DNA from: Dentipellis sp. KUC8613
Lineage: Eukaryota; Basidiomycota; Agaricomycetes; Russulales; Hericiaceae
NCBI GenBank assembly: GCA_002286715.1
Contig: NSJX01000070.1
Location: forward strand, 1-64,000
Length of the DNA stretch: 64,000 nucleotides
Reading direction: 5' to 3'
The position numbers and the translations under genes are program-made. Within the stretch, counting starts at the first letter, position 1, and each line of letters starts with the position of its first letter. The notes beneath the pieces were generated by a model. It did not search any database and was not told the origin of the DNA. It worked only from the letters and a program-made list of their open reading frames with translations. Positions 1-12,227 of the stretch are shown piece after piece.

Positions 1-185
1 GGGTACAAGCAAGATAGGTCGAGCGCGCCAAGTGCGCGCTCGCCGATTAAGTAGTCATCGGCCATCTGATTCGGAGATGGCCGGATTAGGTAAAGTACGG
101 GAGTCCGCTAAGTCCGTGCCGAAGCCGAAGGCAAGTAAGCGTAATCGTTCGTACGTAATACTACCGTACGCGTTACACCTTGATT

Positions 186-790
186 TCATCCTCGGCCTCG
201 CAGCGATCCTGTACTACGATCTTGAGCTCCGGGAAAACCATCGCGATTAGGGATGCGAAGGTTCCGCTGCCACCACTCGCACCGTGAACGACTAAACCCA
301 GCATGAGCTCTCAAGACATGTCCACTCGAACACTGTAACAGTCCAATGAGTACTTTGATATGCGAATCCTGACGTACCTCTGATAACATCATATAGAGAC
401 GCGATGGGCTGCAGCACTTGCACGCCACGCATCGAGGCGGTGTCCACAGAACTGCTCTAAAGGGTGTTTGAGGATCTGCCTGAGGCTGTCTGTCGTATGC
501 ATTGCAGAAGGCGAACGACGCCTTGCCCGATGAAGTTCATCAGTCTGTGACAGTCACAGGAATTTTGACGGTCTTTGAGAAGCATGTGGCGAGATAGTCG
601 GTCACGCCCATGACCTTCTCGTTGGTTTCAGCGTGCCCGTGAAGAAAGAGACGCAGGTGTGTGCATAGACGTCTGAGTACGATTTCGCGATAGATGTGGT
701 GGTATAAGCAAGAATGGGCTGCGTGAGTTGAGTCATGGTGCTCCCGGGCGTGCGAATTTCGCGTATCGATATTGTCCGAGTCCTGACCAT
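186..790 (-). pseudogene. Decayed O-methyltransferase copy (PF00891 type)
   Basis: Read on the minus strand, this stretch keeps the order of an OMT like the five intact ones nearby, but in broken frames. From high to low coordinates it shows a piece like the 'SPDVFANT...DTLKP' region (here SYSDVYAHT then GTLKP, about 650-720). Next comes a piece like 'FGTxDTVWQF...[12 protein letters not shown]' (here MHTTDSLRQILKHPLEQF, about 430-490), followed after a frame change by GVQVLQP (compare GIQALQP). Last is an eroded SAM-binding glycine motif (VVHGASGGSGTF, then ELKIVVQDR, about 200-290). Frame changes and stop codons between these pieces make a working enzyme unlikely. The N-terminal and C-terminal parts were not found. 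It is a sixth OMT copy of this locus. The homology is visible by eye; pseudogene status is inferred. Confidence 0.7.
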
Positions 791-1419
791 TTTTCGATAG
801 GTACCCTCCTTATATGCGAGCCTCCGTTCTAAATCGCTTATTTGTAGCCCCTTTTTCGCAGTAGCAGAGGATCCTCACATGCGACCACGTCTTGATCTTC
901 CCCACCTCGGTGGGCGTGGATATAGAAGGTATATCGCTATGAACCTCCAGCTTGGTACGGCCGCTTCGGTGCTCGTTCTTCCTACTTTCTCAAGATTGTG
1001 ACTCTGATCCACTGAAGGTAAATGATTCATGATATCTCGCGCCCCATCTGCGTCACAGCACGGCCCTGACGCGATGGTCATAATCGTATCTGTCCCCTTG
1101 GGCTGCGATGGAGAGAATTGCGAGGATCTTACTGTGTGCGGACCAGATTACCCTGATTTTTCTGGTGGAATCGTAACGCGCCTCCTTCATCGAGATTCGT
1201 TTTTCACCACTTTTAAAAGTAGCCTCCTTCTCAGAGCGTATACGGGAGTTTTCCTTGCCCACGATGGCGGATCCCATGTCACCCGCAATTCTCAGAGATA
1301 TGTGCGTTGCTCTTGCTCTTTCCCTGCATCGCTAGCTGAGATTTGTTCTCTAGATTGACAACGAAAGTAAAGACAAGCATCGCGCTCTTGTGAGCATGTT
1401 CTGACGTTATTCAATTCAG
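791..1419. other. Intergenic, possible first exon of the next gene
   Basis: No convincing coding segment was found. The first short exon of the DUF6533 gene that follows should lie here, because the paralogues begin with a roughly 16-codon exon, but I could not place it. Confidence 0.4.
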
Positions 1420-3090
1420 TATCTCTTCACAATGGCGTTGACTGTACTCCTATATGACCATATGTTGACCTTTCCCGCAGAGGTGGGCGATGGACCTTTA
1501 CATTCATAACATGCATAACCTTTCTGGCAGGTACGGACCCTTTGGGAAAGAAAGAAAACATACCGTGTACTCTTTTTTCTCATCGTAAGTGCTGCTGGAC
1601 ATGCCCCTTCCGTCCCCTGGCTTATAGTGCTGTGATCAAGGCCCGGTATCACGCTTCATTAGCAATGATAGTTGCTTCAGTTGGTGCGTGTCCTCTACCG
1701 TTACATATTGCCAGCAGATCTCAAACGATTCCGCAGGCTATTTCTCGCCCGCTGTTACTTCTGACATGTAGGTACTTCCGATATTTGGAAAAGCAAAGTA
1801 TACCGTTTCGCGAAACATTGAATCTTACCCTTTCCAGCTGTCGACGTTGGATGTTTTTTATCCCGCTTGGGATAACAATCCCCCTTACATTGTTTCCAGG
1901 TATAATCATGCTCTTGAGGTTCGTTCACTCTCGCCGAGGGCTTTGCCTACTTATTCATGCTGAAATAATCTGAACCTGTACGCTAGAGTATATGCGCTGT
2001 ATGGTCGGAATAGGCTGGTTGCGTCGGGGTTGTGTACCATCCTCGTAGCTCAGCTGTTAGTTGCAATCTGGCAGCTCACTTTCCCGGGCGCCATTCGTTC
2101 GTCGCTCTCCGTCAATTTTGGGTCGGGCTAAGACTTATGAGCTTATCGAATGTAGCCTTCGAGGGCCCGGACATCAACAGCTACGAGTACCACTGTACGT
2201 TATCCTGATTTTCGTTTCACTACAGCTGACGATCGTAACCGACAGTATGTACATATTCTCCTCCTCAGAAAATGTGCGTTCGACTCTACATGCGAATTTA
2301 AAACCAAAGTCGCCCCAGCCACTGATAATCCGATACAAAGGGGACACACATCGTCGGTGTATATGTGTTTGTCATTGTCATATGACACCGCCATTTTCTG
2401 CCTCACCTTGGGCCGCACGTCATACATATTCTGGAGGCATGAAGGTCGGGGTCGAACGTCTCGCAATCTCGTGGACAGCTTGATCCAAGATGGTGCATTG
2501 TATTTTGCGTTCGTTCTCTTCTGCTCTCGTTTGTTTCGGGCCTCACGATCTTTACGTCTAAAAGATCAATCTTTTCGATCAACTTGACATGGGTTGCCAT
2601 GATATTTCATGCATCCAAAGGATTACGTGACGCTGCTGCAATGTAAGGCTTTTACTTCCATGTCAGGCCTTTGCTGACTATAGTCAATCATACAGGCCAT
2701 CCGCCGCGTTCGTCCCATTCCTATGTATTGCATTGTCGTGGAATCGTGAATCTGACACCGCATTGCAGCTTAACAATGGTGCTTATCAGCCGCATCACAC
2801 TCAACCTCCGTGTCAGAATCTATGAAATTCTTGACGAAGACACAACGGCTGCAAATGATATGCCGCTGTCTCAATTGAGGTCTCTCCGTGCGCGACGCGC
2901 ACCTGTGCCAGTGGGTCAAGTCCTATCACCGTCTCCGACCCCACCTCATGCGCAAGGTGACGTTGAGAATCAATATGAAGGTCGTTGTAAGTACCGTTTG
3001 GAGCCCATAGAGATTGCGGACTCGCAGGAAACGGTAGATTTGAACGAAATTCGAACGACTAGAGTCGGGTCCCCTAGTGATTGCGACTAA
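1420..3090 (+). CDS. DUF6533-domain multi-pass membrane protein, copy 1
   Basis: This is a member of the DUF6533 family of fungal integral membrane proteins, whose biochemical function is unknown. The first recognised exon, preceded by a cag acceptor at 1419, encodes the domain core (ALTVLLYDHMLTFPAEV, the counterpart of WIYDYFLTLGDEV in the paralogues). Later exons give RTLWERKKTYRVLFF, then a hydrophobic stretch ending GIIMLLR, then VYALYGRNRLVASGL with a further membrane segment. NVAFEGPDINSYEYHC follows, then a cytosolic loop (LGRTSYIFWRHEGRGR), SLIQDGALYFAFVLF, and the conserved tail motif MVLISRITLNLR near 2776-2812. The C-terminus is long and hydrophilic, ending at the stop at 3090. 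About six or seven introns are inferred. The first coding exon upstream of 1420 was not identified, so the true start is unknown. OMT1 follows on the same strand after about 650 bases. Confidence 0.72.
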
Positions 3091-3739
3091 GCGTTGACAT
3101 AAATATGCAATCACCGAGAGATTATATGCGTGTGTCTTCGACAAACATTAGAAACCCCTTGAAGGTTGCGGAAACATTGTGTGCGTCGTACGGCACGTGA
3201 TCGCGTTTGTTCAGGGCAGTCCAATCGACACAGTGCGTTGGTTCGCGCATTACAGTTAACTTCTTCAAGTTGCCTGCTTCATAGTTCATCGGGTCCCACT
3301 CGGTGGGGTCCGACTGCCTCGACTCTGGAGACAAATCCAACCTGGAATCTCGATACAAGGATGGCTTTCACGGATGTCTCGGTTATGACGGTGTTTCCGG
3401 TCGGTCCCACGCGTATGGCGGCTCAGTTCACCAGCTGTTTTGCGGTTCAATTGTCGATGTTAGTCTAATGCTCGTGATCGCCCTCGACAGATCAGATGTC
3501 CAGCACATAAATACGTGCCAACAGCGCCCAATCCCCCAGCGCGAATGCCTAGCATAAGTAATGCTCACGTTTTCTGCGGTTACTAGATCTCGCATGATAC
3601 TGCGGCTGCGGTCACTGTTTTGATCTCCGGCTCAAGGAGCCATCGGGGCTATTTAGCTCAACGGTACCGTTGGCCCATGGACTCATATTTACCCCCTCAT
3701 CTTCGCGAGTCCCTCGTCTGTTGAAGCAATACCGTCTTC
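3091..3739. other. Intergenic between DUF6533 copy 1 and OMT1
   Basis: Short open frames occur on both strands but none shows a recognisable domain or a counterpart elsewhere in the window. The last 100 bases presumably hold the OMT1 promoter. Confidence 0.5.
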
Positions 3740-5766
3740 ATGTCGACCCTTATCCAGCTTTTGGCGATCATTCAAACATCATTGGCAACCTTGGAACAGG
3801 TCTGCTCCAGCTCGGGCACCCTTGTTCCGGATATCAACGAACCTTTCACTCCCCTTTCGGAGGCTTTTCGTGCCGATCCCGCCGCCGCTAAAGCTGCGCA
3901 AACTGCCAGCGCTGCCGCTTTACATCTTGCCGCCATTTTGACGCCTCCTCAAGTCTCCTTGTACCATATTGTCGGTGGTGTACGCATCCGTTATATAAAT
4001 CAGACTGTTTCTGTTCTGACCCAATGCCGTCCTGCTTTAATGCCGTCTTACTTCCAGCACTATAGGTCGACCGCAGCCAGGGTCTGCCTGGAATGTAAGA
4101 CATACGCGCTCAGGTTATAGCAAGCATGTTGACCGAATTGTGAACGCAGCTAATGTTACCGAAATTCTTCGTGAAGCTGGGCCTCATGCAAGTCCTTCTA
4201 CTCTGCGATGTCTCCCATGTCCTTACGGCCCTCGCCCTTTTATTAATCAGGGACTTCACATCAAGGAAATCGCGGCCAAGAATGGACAAGATCCGGATAA
4301 GCTCGGTAGGCACAAACCATACCTTCAGCCGCGTCGCTGAATGTTCAAGTATTCACAGGGCGCTTTCTGCGCTTCCTTGCCGTCAACCACGTCTACCGCG
4401 AAGTGTCTCCCGATGTTTTCGCAAACACGCGGATTTCGAGTATGCTTGACACTCTCAAGCCTACCGTAGATCTCTTCGCCAGGTCAGTTCATTTCTTTGT
4501 GGCTGTTGGACTAGTGAACCTGACACAACGTTTCACGTTCTTTTTACCTTTAGTCCCGAATACAAGTACGACGGCACGATAGGTTTAGCTGCTCTTGCCG
4601 GCCACCAGTGAGTATCTTTCCTGCCGCAATCTCACAGGCTTTGACGTTATCCTAGTCTCGACGAGACATTTAAGGCCTCCGCCATTGCCTGGGAGACGCT
4701 GTCCGATCCCAAAACGAGCCATTCTGGTGATCCAACTGCATCGCCGTTTTCCCGCGCGGTCGGTAAACAAGAGACACTGTGGCAGTTTTACGCGCGTCCA
4801 GAAGAGAAGTACCGCCAGCGTCGCTTCGATGCTGGCATGCAGGGCATCCAGGCTCTGCAGCCTGCCGATGCTATCCTAGCTGGTATGCAGACCTACCTGT
4901 GACCCGGACAGCAGTAGTGCGACTCGGCTGATCAAACTTTCGCCCTGTATCTCAGCCTTCGATTGGAAGGATCTCCCTCCCAACTCTGTAATTGTCGACG
5001 TTGGTGGTGGGCTCGGAACCTCTGCATTTCCTCTCGCAAGAGAATTTCCTAGACTGAAAGTGGTCATCCAAGACCTGCCCAATGTCATTGCAGATGCAAA
5101 GATGGTGCGTTGTCATGCCTTTGCCCTGATGCTTGCCCGACTCATCGTCGATCTTGGACCAGTTGTGGGCAATGAAGATGCCAGAGGCCATAAAGTCAGG
5201 TCAAGTAGAGCTCCAAGGTAAGCGATCCGACGACTCAATAACGCTTAAGCTTGACAAATATCACAGTGCATGACTTCTTCGAGCCTCAACCTCAGCGGGA
5301 CGTATCTGTCTTTTTGCTCAAACAAACCATCCACGATTGGTCCGACGAGTATTGCATGAAGATCCTCAGGCGCCTGCGTGAGGCAGCGAGCCCCGAGACC
5401 AAGCTGATCATCGTGGAGAATATTATGCGATATGCATGCCACGACCCCAGTCCAAGCGGAGAAAGTGCTATCCCAGGCGCGGCCGTTGCCGAAGCGCCTG
5501 AACCATTGCTTGCGAACTTTGGGGCCGTCAATGAGCTGGAGTATCTCTACGACATGACGGTAAGTAGAATTCCAAGTACACGTAGATGCGGTTTGAACGC
5601 TGAACGCGCTTTCATGTTGCAGATGTTCTTGATGTTTAACGCGCAGGAGCGCACGTTCCATCACTTCGAACGTCTGCTGCGTGAGTCGGGCTGGAGACTG
5701 CAAATGATCAGGCGCAACGATGTGGACAGCACATTCTTGCCTAGCATCGAGGCCGTCCCCGCCTGA
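3740..5766 (+). CDS. SAM-dependent O-methyltransferase (PF00891), OMT1
   Basis: Likely transfers a methyl group from S-adenosylmethionine to a hydroxyl of an aromatic small molecule; the substrate is unknown. The N-terminal part (MSTLIQLLAIIQTSLATLEQ, then [18 protein letters not shown] and [18 protein letters not shown]) is the dimerisation and winged-helix half. [22 protein letters not shown] follows near 4400-4460. The catalytic half carries SAM motif I ([19 protein letters not shown], about 4993-5045), [10 protein letters not shown], and the catalytic-histidine block LLKQTIHDWSDEY near 5317-5350. Next come [14 protein letters not shown] and the C-terminal FNAQERTFHHFERLLRESGW, ending EAVPA before the stop. 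About ten small introns are inferred, giving roughly 470 residues. The start was chosen because the other copies begin at the same MS[ST]xxQLL motif. It converges with OMT2. Confidence 0.9.
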
Positions 5767-5928
5767 TACACAGCCCAACGCGAATGATCGATACATTTTT
5801 GATTCGGGGGTTCTAACGTAGCCGATTCTGGAGGGTCACGATCCGGGGGACAAGACTGCAGACGGTGTTGAACGTACACTACATGCCACTTCCTTTATCG
5901 CATATGCATCACTGTAAACTAGCCCAAC

Positions 5929-7928
5929 TCATATAGGAACCGCTTCGACAGATTGCAAGAATGTGCTATCGCTCTCATGGCGATGAACCATGCTGATCTT
6001 CCACCCCGCGTTCTTCAGCACGCGGTCGAATTGCCCGACTGTCCGCTCCTGTGCATTCAGTACCACAAACATCTGCAGCTCCATCAGCACTAGAACTGGA
6101 TCTATCTGCCATATAGACGTACGTCGATATCGAGATTGTACCCCATCTCATTGACCGCACCGTAGTTTGCAAGAAGCGGGGCGGGCGCCTCTCGCGGTGC
6201 CGCGCCGGGGATACCATCCGTAGCGGGGTCGTGACATGCGTAGGGCATGACGCTGTCCACAACGAGCAGCCGCGTCCCCGGTCCCGCGGCATCGCGAAGG
6301 CGCTGGAGGATTTGCGCCGAGTAGGAGTCGGCCCAGTCGTGCAGAATTTGCTTGAGCAGGAAAACGGCAGGGATTGTGTCCCGAGCTGGCTGGGCGTTGA
6401 AGAAGTCGTGCACTGAAGGGGGAAATTACGTGTGAGGTTGGTCTGCTCGATTATGACGAAAGAAGACTTGCCTTCGAGCTTTACGCGCCCAGAGTTTAGC
6501 GCCTCGGGCATCTCGGTCGACCAGAGCTGCGAGCGATTTGAGAATAAATTATTCACGTAAGGACAAGAAACTTGACACCAACCTTGGTCCCATTATCAAT
6601 GGCCTCTTGGCGATCTTGCACCACGACCTTGAGGTCCGGGAAAGCCCTTGCAATTGGGAACGCGGACGTCCCAACCCCACCGCCGACATCTACAACGACA
6701 GAGCCCGGCTTGAGGCACTTCCAGTCAAATGCTGCGAAGAATTCAATTCGCAGCCCAATAAACGTTCAGGTTTACTCGGGCACACGCAAGAGACCGCGCA
6801 CCATGCAAGATCGCATCCGCAGGCTGCAGCGCCTGCGTGCCGCGCATCGCCGCGTCAAAGCGGCGGCGTCGGAATTGCTCCTCGGGGCGCTCCAAGAATT
6901 GCCATATGCTTTCCGTCGTGCGAAAGGCACGCGTAAAGGGGGACTTGCTTGGGTCGCCGGAGTGTCCCGTCTCGGGGTCTGCGAGTGATTCCCAGGCGTA
7001 TGCCGAAGCTTTGAAAGGCTCGTCGAGACTAGGACTGGGTTGGGTTGGGTTCGCGGATAATGAAGGAGAGACTTACTGGTGACTGATCAATGCTGCGAGA
7101 CGTGGAGGACCGTCGTACTTGTGTTCGGGGCTGAGATGTGAGGATATTAGACGCTGATTCATGAGAATATGGGCATATATAGCACGCACTCGGCAATGAT
7201 CTCTTCGCTGGATTTCAGCGTGTCCATAACGCTCGAGATACGATTATTCGTGAATATGTCGGGTTCGGTTTCACGATAGACATGGTGAGTCGCCAGAAAG
7301 CGAAGGAATCGCGCTGTTTCACGATGAGCACATATATAGACGGCTCTTGAACAATGAACGGTAAGCACCGAGTTTGTCTGGATCTTGACCATTCTTGGCA
7401 GAAATGTCCTTGACGTGGAGACCCTATTCCCCGAGACGCAAGTAGTCACGCGTCACATGTCAATTAAAGCGATGACGAAAGATGTAAGTTGGGGAGGTAC
7501 CTGAGGCCCTGCTTCCCGAAGGATCTCCGTTACGTTGGCTATACGCTAGCATCTGAGTTCTTGTCTTCGTGGATCTGAGAGGAAACGGCTGACCTTCAAG
7601 GCATGATCTCACAGCTGCGGATCGAAAGTGCTACAGCGGGAATCAGCGATACTACACGAAGCAAGTAGAGGGAGATAGAACGTACTCCTCCTGCAAGGTG
7701 GTACAGAGAGACTTGAGGCGGCGTGAAGATGGCAGCCAGTTGCAAGGCCGCGGCGCTGATGATATTTGCGGCTTCCGCAGCCGAGGGGTCCGCACGGAAT
7801 GCTTCCGAGGAGGGCGTGAACGGCGCATCAAGGTCCGGGAGTTGCACATCCTTGTCCGTGCAGCTTTGTTGGACGATCGACAGAGAGTCAGAAATAAGGC
7901 GCAGGAGTTGATGGGCTGGAGATGACAT
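5929..7928 (-). CDS. SAM-dependent O-methyltransferase (PF00891), OMT2
   Basis: This is a paralogue of OMT1 in opposite orientation; the stop codons lie only about 160 bases apart. The start is placed at MSSPAHQLLRLI, matching the other copies; an in-frame Met lies 24 nt upstream at 7952. Visible parts include [17 protein letters not shown] and LAAIFTPPQVSLYHLAGGV. HHVYRETEPDIFTNNRISS follows at about 7240-7290, then SGDPSKSPFTRAFRTTES with RPEEQFRRRRFDAAM. SAM motif I is [15 protein letters not shown] (about 6670-6715). The catalytic block is [13 protein letters not shown] near 6340, and LLANYGAVNEMGYN comes after it. The C-terminal exon carries LNAQERTVGQFDRVL and ends EAVPI at 5932. No inactivating lesion was seen. 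It is more divergent from the other four copies than they are from one another, for example HDWAD in place of HDWSD. Confidence 0.87.
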
Positions 7929-9714
7929 GCTGGGTGGGGGGTGTCTGGGCAAGTTGAATGGGTTTTAATACAAGCACCCCGCGCTGTGCGGAGGGAGTTC
8001 CTATTCTCGGCAGTAACGTCAGTTCTGATAATAAATGGAGAGGTCGAGGCCTCAATGGAGATGATGTACCGTCTGCAGATAACGATCCGCGCGGACTCCA
8101 TACGATGGGTTAAATTTGATGCATCGCGAGTAACGGATGGGACGATGCTCTTGGCCTAGGACAAGCCCAGTATTCTAGGTCCCATAAGGGTAGACGGCTT
8201 GGACGTCGTCTCCGCATAGTGCGTGAGTGCCAATACAGTATCAGATACAGACAACCTGCGTTACAGAGGCGAAAGATTCGAGAGCGCCTACCCTCGCATC
8301 CAACAATTTATTTCCACCGCCGAAAGCTGCCTCGCGTCCGTGAAGTTGACAGCAATTGATATCGAGCACCATAAGAAGTTACGTCAGCACCCAAGAAGGT
8401 TGAAAGGTGCCTTGAGAGAAGGAGAAACATACAACGCCTCTCGGCTGATCTGGGGCATTCCAAACGTCCAAATCTGCCATAGAATGGCTGTGGCTGTCCA
8501 AGTGTCTCATATAGGTCCCATAAAATTCCCATGACTTCCCAGGAGGTCTGTTTTCTGATGGCTGATAGGTGCGCAGGCGGGGTGGCGTGCAGATCAACGA
8601 GGATTGTCGTTCGAGGGAATATATCGAGCATTGCCACTTACGTGCTGACACGACTTGAGGGTGATCCGGCTCTTCAGAACCAGGTGTTGATGTACAAGAT
8701 GAGCAGGCTCAGGCATGTACGAGCATGACTGAAGGCTATTGTATTGAAATATCCGGAGACGGCGTGGACAAGCACCCCCGGTCTTGATAAATCCGCGGGA
8801 TCGGGAATGTCAGATGAAACGCGTCAGGACCAGAGGTTCTTCACAGCACGAGCGCGATAAGTAGCAAAGAAAGACAAGCAGGAAGAGTTCTCATTCAATG
8901 CATAGTTCCATGGCAGTAACGGTGAATAGACAAAGTCCAGGGTTCGGAGCGCTCTGGACGCCAACTGGACGCTGCCATCGCGATCAAATGTCCTACAGCC
9001 TGAGACGTTGTCAAGGATATTCACATATAGCATTGCGAATCAGTGCTTTACCTTGAGATATAAGCAGCCATGCATACAATATCACGTTTCTGTGGCGTGC
9101 TTCAGAACTGCACTAGGTAGCATGAAGGCAATCGGTGAAGGTGAGAGACCGAAATGTGACGGCGGCCACCACAACAAGCGCCAGGCCATCCCGGACCGGA
9201 CCGGAGCCAAACCGAATATTTGGCGCAGATTTATACCGAAATAGATTTAGCCGGGATTTGCAAGAAACGTCCCTTTGCCACAAACCGTCCTTGAGTACGT
9301 ACCACTAACATCATGCCAAAATACCATCAAGAATTTACAATCTTTCTTCTACAGCGTAGAGCCTTTCAAGAAGTAACTCTCTGAGCTCTTCTCGGCCCGC
9401 CCAGCACGCATGGAACCGGGCCGTGATGCTCGAGATCAAGAAAGCTACCGTCATGCCTCGGTCAGATGATTGCGACCGTCGCGTCCGCCCCACTTCTCCA
9501 GCCAACCTCGTCGCGCGCCATCATCAGAACAGCGTCTCTGCGGCGGCCGCCAGGGTCACGCAGGACACAGTTTATCCTGCGCGATGCGAAGAACATATAA
9601 ATATGCAGGCTTCTCAGGCTCAGGTCACGGCTCTCCGTTCCCTTCTTTCGATACCCCCTGCTTCTTTGTTGGCGTCTAGGGCTGACGACAGCTTGAAAGG
9701 AGATCTCGAGGACG
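7929..9714. other. Gene-poor stretch before the sugar transporter
   Basis: No gene could be supported. On the minus strand two pieces look protein-like but could not be joined: one at about 8824-9033 (SRALRTLDFVYSPLLPWNYAL) and one at 8379-8650 with a WEFYG motif as in OMTs. They may be relics of an acyltransferase or an OMT, or chance. The last part is the 5' region of the transporter gene. Confidence 0.4.
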
Positions 9715-11812
9715 ATGGCTATTGCGAAGAACACGCGCGCGATTTTGTTCGCGATCTTCATCGCGTTCGGTGCGTGTACTTCCTGGCGTCCAATGATCGC
9801 CGTCTAACGTTGTCTGTGATTTCGCAGGTGGATTCCTGTTCGGATACGACATCGGTGTTATCTCAGTACGCTTCTCTTGTTTTTGGGCTCGGCAAGGACA
9901 TAGGAATTGACTCTTCGCAGGGATGTTTGATTATGCCAGACTTCATCCAACGCTTCGGCGAACAAAATGCTGATGGAACGTTTACTCTTTCGTCCTCGAG
10001 GCAATCCATAATCACCTCACTTCTCTCCGCTGGGTACGTCTTTCTGATCTCTCTCTCGTTGACACTTATTGAAGTGGATATTTAGAACCTTCGTGTAAGC
10101 AAACGCGATCGGAACTTGTTGGGGGTAGTAACTGATAGGAATGTAGCGGAGCACTTGGGCAAGCGCTTACATCTGACCGATACGGGCGGCGTGGCTCTAT
10201 CTTCATCTGGTCGACTATCTTCACAGTCGGCGTCATCATTCAAACTGCGACCTTGACTTCAATCGCCCAGATCAGTGTCGGACGATTCATCGCGGGTCTC
10301 GGCGTTGGCGCTCTCTCTGGTGAGTTTTCTCATCATGTCAAATTGAGTGTATCAGGCTAATGGGACGTCTTAGCGATCGTCCCGTTGTACAATGGAGAGA
10401 CTTCACCGAAGGCCATTCGGGGGATGATTCTGGTCATGTATCAGTTACAGATTATCATGGGGTGCGTATAGTTGCGTATAACGTCATGCCAGTTGCATTA
10501 ACATACTCGCAGTATCTTCATCTCCTACATCATTGACCTCGGTACACACACTATCAAGAACTCTGCATCATGGAAGATTCCCGTTGGGCTCCAGATGCTT
10601 TGGGGTCTCATCCTCATGAGCGGAATCCTCTTTCTCCCCGAATCTCCGTTCGTCTATCTTTATCAATCATCTACCATCTTTCTCACAGTTTCTTCTTAGT
10701 CGGCATCTCCTCTTCACCGGCCGTACTGACGAAGCACGCTCGGTTATTGCTGAGCTCAACAGTGTCCCAGAAGACGACGCGCTCGTGACATCTGCGATTG
10801 CTGAACTGGAAGTCGCTATTGCGGCAGAGAATGAGGGCGGCCGCGCTACATGGCTGGAATGCTTCTCGACGCGTAACCAGCTCTGGAAGCGTACTATCAA
10901 CGGAATGATGCTTCAGTTCATCCAGCAACTGAACGGACAGAACTTCTACTGTGCGCGCGATCACTTTTTCTTGTCTATACCATGTGTTTATGTCTAGACA
11001 GACTACTATGGAGACACGTTCTTCCAGAGCGCGGGAACGGAGTTGTCACCATATGTGATCCAGACGATCCTGGGCGCTGTTTCCGTGGCTGGAACTCTCC
11101 CCGCGCTGTACCTCATCGAGACATGGGGTCGCCGCCGCGTGAGTCGCATCTCATTTCTGTTCGTAGCAAACACTGAATTCACCGGCAATTTCAGTCTCTC
11201 CTCACCGGCGCATTCCTCGAAGCCGTATGCGCTCTCATCGCAGGCTTAGCAGGACACTTCCTCGTCGCGCAAGGCCAGAACCCGAAAGCAGGCGGCGACA
11301 CGCTCATCGCGTTTGCCGTCCTGCAGGTGTTCTCCTACTCCATGTTCTGGGGCCCCACGCCGTGGGTCTACCTCGGCGAGAGCTTCCCTCTGCGTGTACG
11401 CCCGAAAAGCATTGCGCTCGGTAGCGCGACCAGTACGTGCTCGACACGCTCCAGACGAATGCGAGACTGACATGCCCACCTAGACTGGCTGTGGAACTTC
11501 CTCCTCTCGTTCTTCAGCCCCCGTATCGCCGCAGACATCGGCCCGCTGATTCTGCTCATCTTCTTCGGCATGCTTGTGTTCGGCTACGTCTATGTCTACT
11601 TCATGATTCCCGAGACGAAGGGCCTCAGCCTCGAGGAGGTCGACCAGCTATACCGCGATGGCGTGCGCCCGTGGCATTCATCGGGCTGGAGGCCGCACTT
11701 GCTGGAGGAGAGCGGGGCGCGCAAGAATTCGGGCGATGGGGACGTGAAGGAGGATGTCATGGTGGAGAAGGAGGTGGAACCGGTGCGTACGAGCGTAAAG
11801 GAGAAGGTGTGA
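9715..11812 (+). CDS. MFS hexose/sugar transporter (PF00083)
   Basis: A plasma-membrane sugar:proton symporter or facilitator of the major facilitator superfamily. The protein reads MAIAKNTRAILFAIFIAFGG, then FLFGYDIGVISG (TM1 signature). The DRYGRR loop and the sugar-transporter signature GRFIAGLGVGALS lead to VPLYNGETSPKAIRG, and PESPRHL is followed by the central cytosolic loop. QFIQQLNGQNFYYYYG marks TM7, the substrate-specificity region. WGPTPWVYLGESFPLRVR, LGSATNWLWNF and the C-terminal signature PETKGLSLEEVDQLY come last. The hydrophilic tail is acidic and lysine-rich. About nine introns, some near 50 nt, give an estimated 530-540 residues. The start is the first ATG in frame with the conserved NTRA-LF segment. 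It could import sugars released during wood decay; the exact substrate cannot be told. Confidence 0.92.
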
Positions 11813-12227
11813 TTATGGGCGTGTCATGATTTGGATGTAACGACTGGGGACGACTGGATGGACGACATTGTATTTGTATTTTGATGACCCTCATGCGACT
11901 GCGTGAGCGAATGATAGGATTTCAATTGCTTCGACGATCCTGATTCAGTTGTCGTCAAGACGGTCTGAGGGCGCATGGTAGTGGCTGTGCCCTGTCATAA
12001 TCCCTGGAATCGGTATAGGCTACTTGAGATCGACTACATCAGTGATCTGCTCTGCCTCAACGACGCTGAGCGCTCAAGCACACGTTTATAATGCACCGTC
12101 TCTCGCCATGCTCGCTGTTGGATCCTCCGCTGGCGGTGTCCACCCATTTTCGCTTCATTTTTACGATATTTCTACGCTCTGGTTAGCGTCTTTTATTCAA
12201 CTCGCACGAGTGTAACATAGCATCGCG
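11813..12227. other. Intergenic, 3' of transporter and 5' of mucin-like gene A
   Basis: No coding or RNA feature was recognised. It holds the transporter 3' flank and the presumptive promoter of mucin-like gene A. Confidence 0.5.

Noticed and set aside
2043..2100. tRNA-like A-box (TAGCTCAGCTGTTAG)
   Set aside because: It lies inside a DUF6533 exon (ILVAQLLVAIWQL) and no B box or acceptor stem follows.
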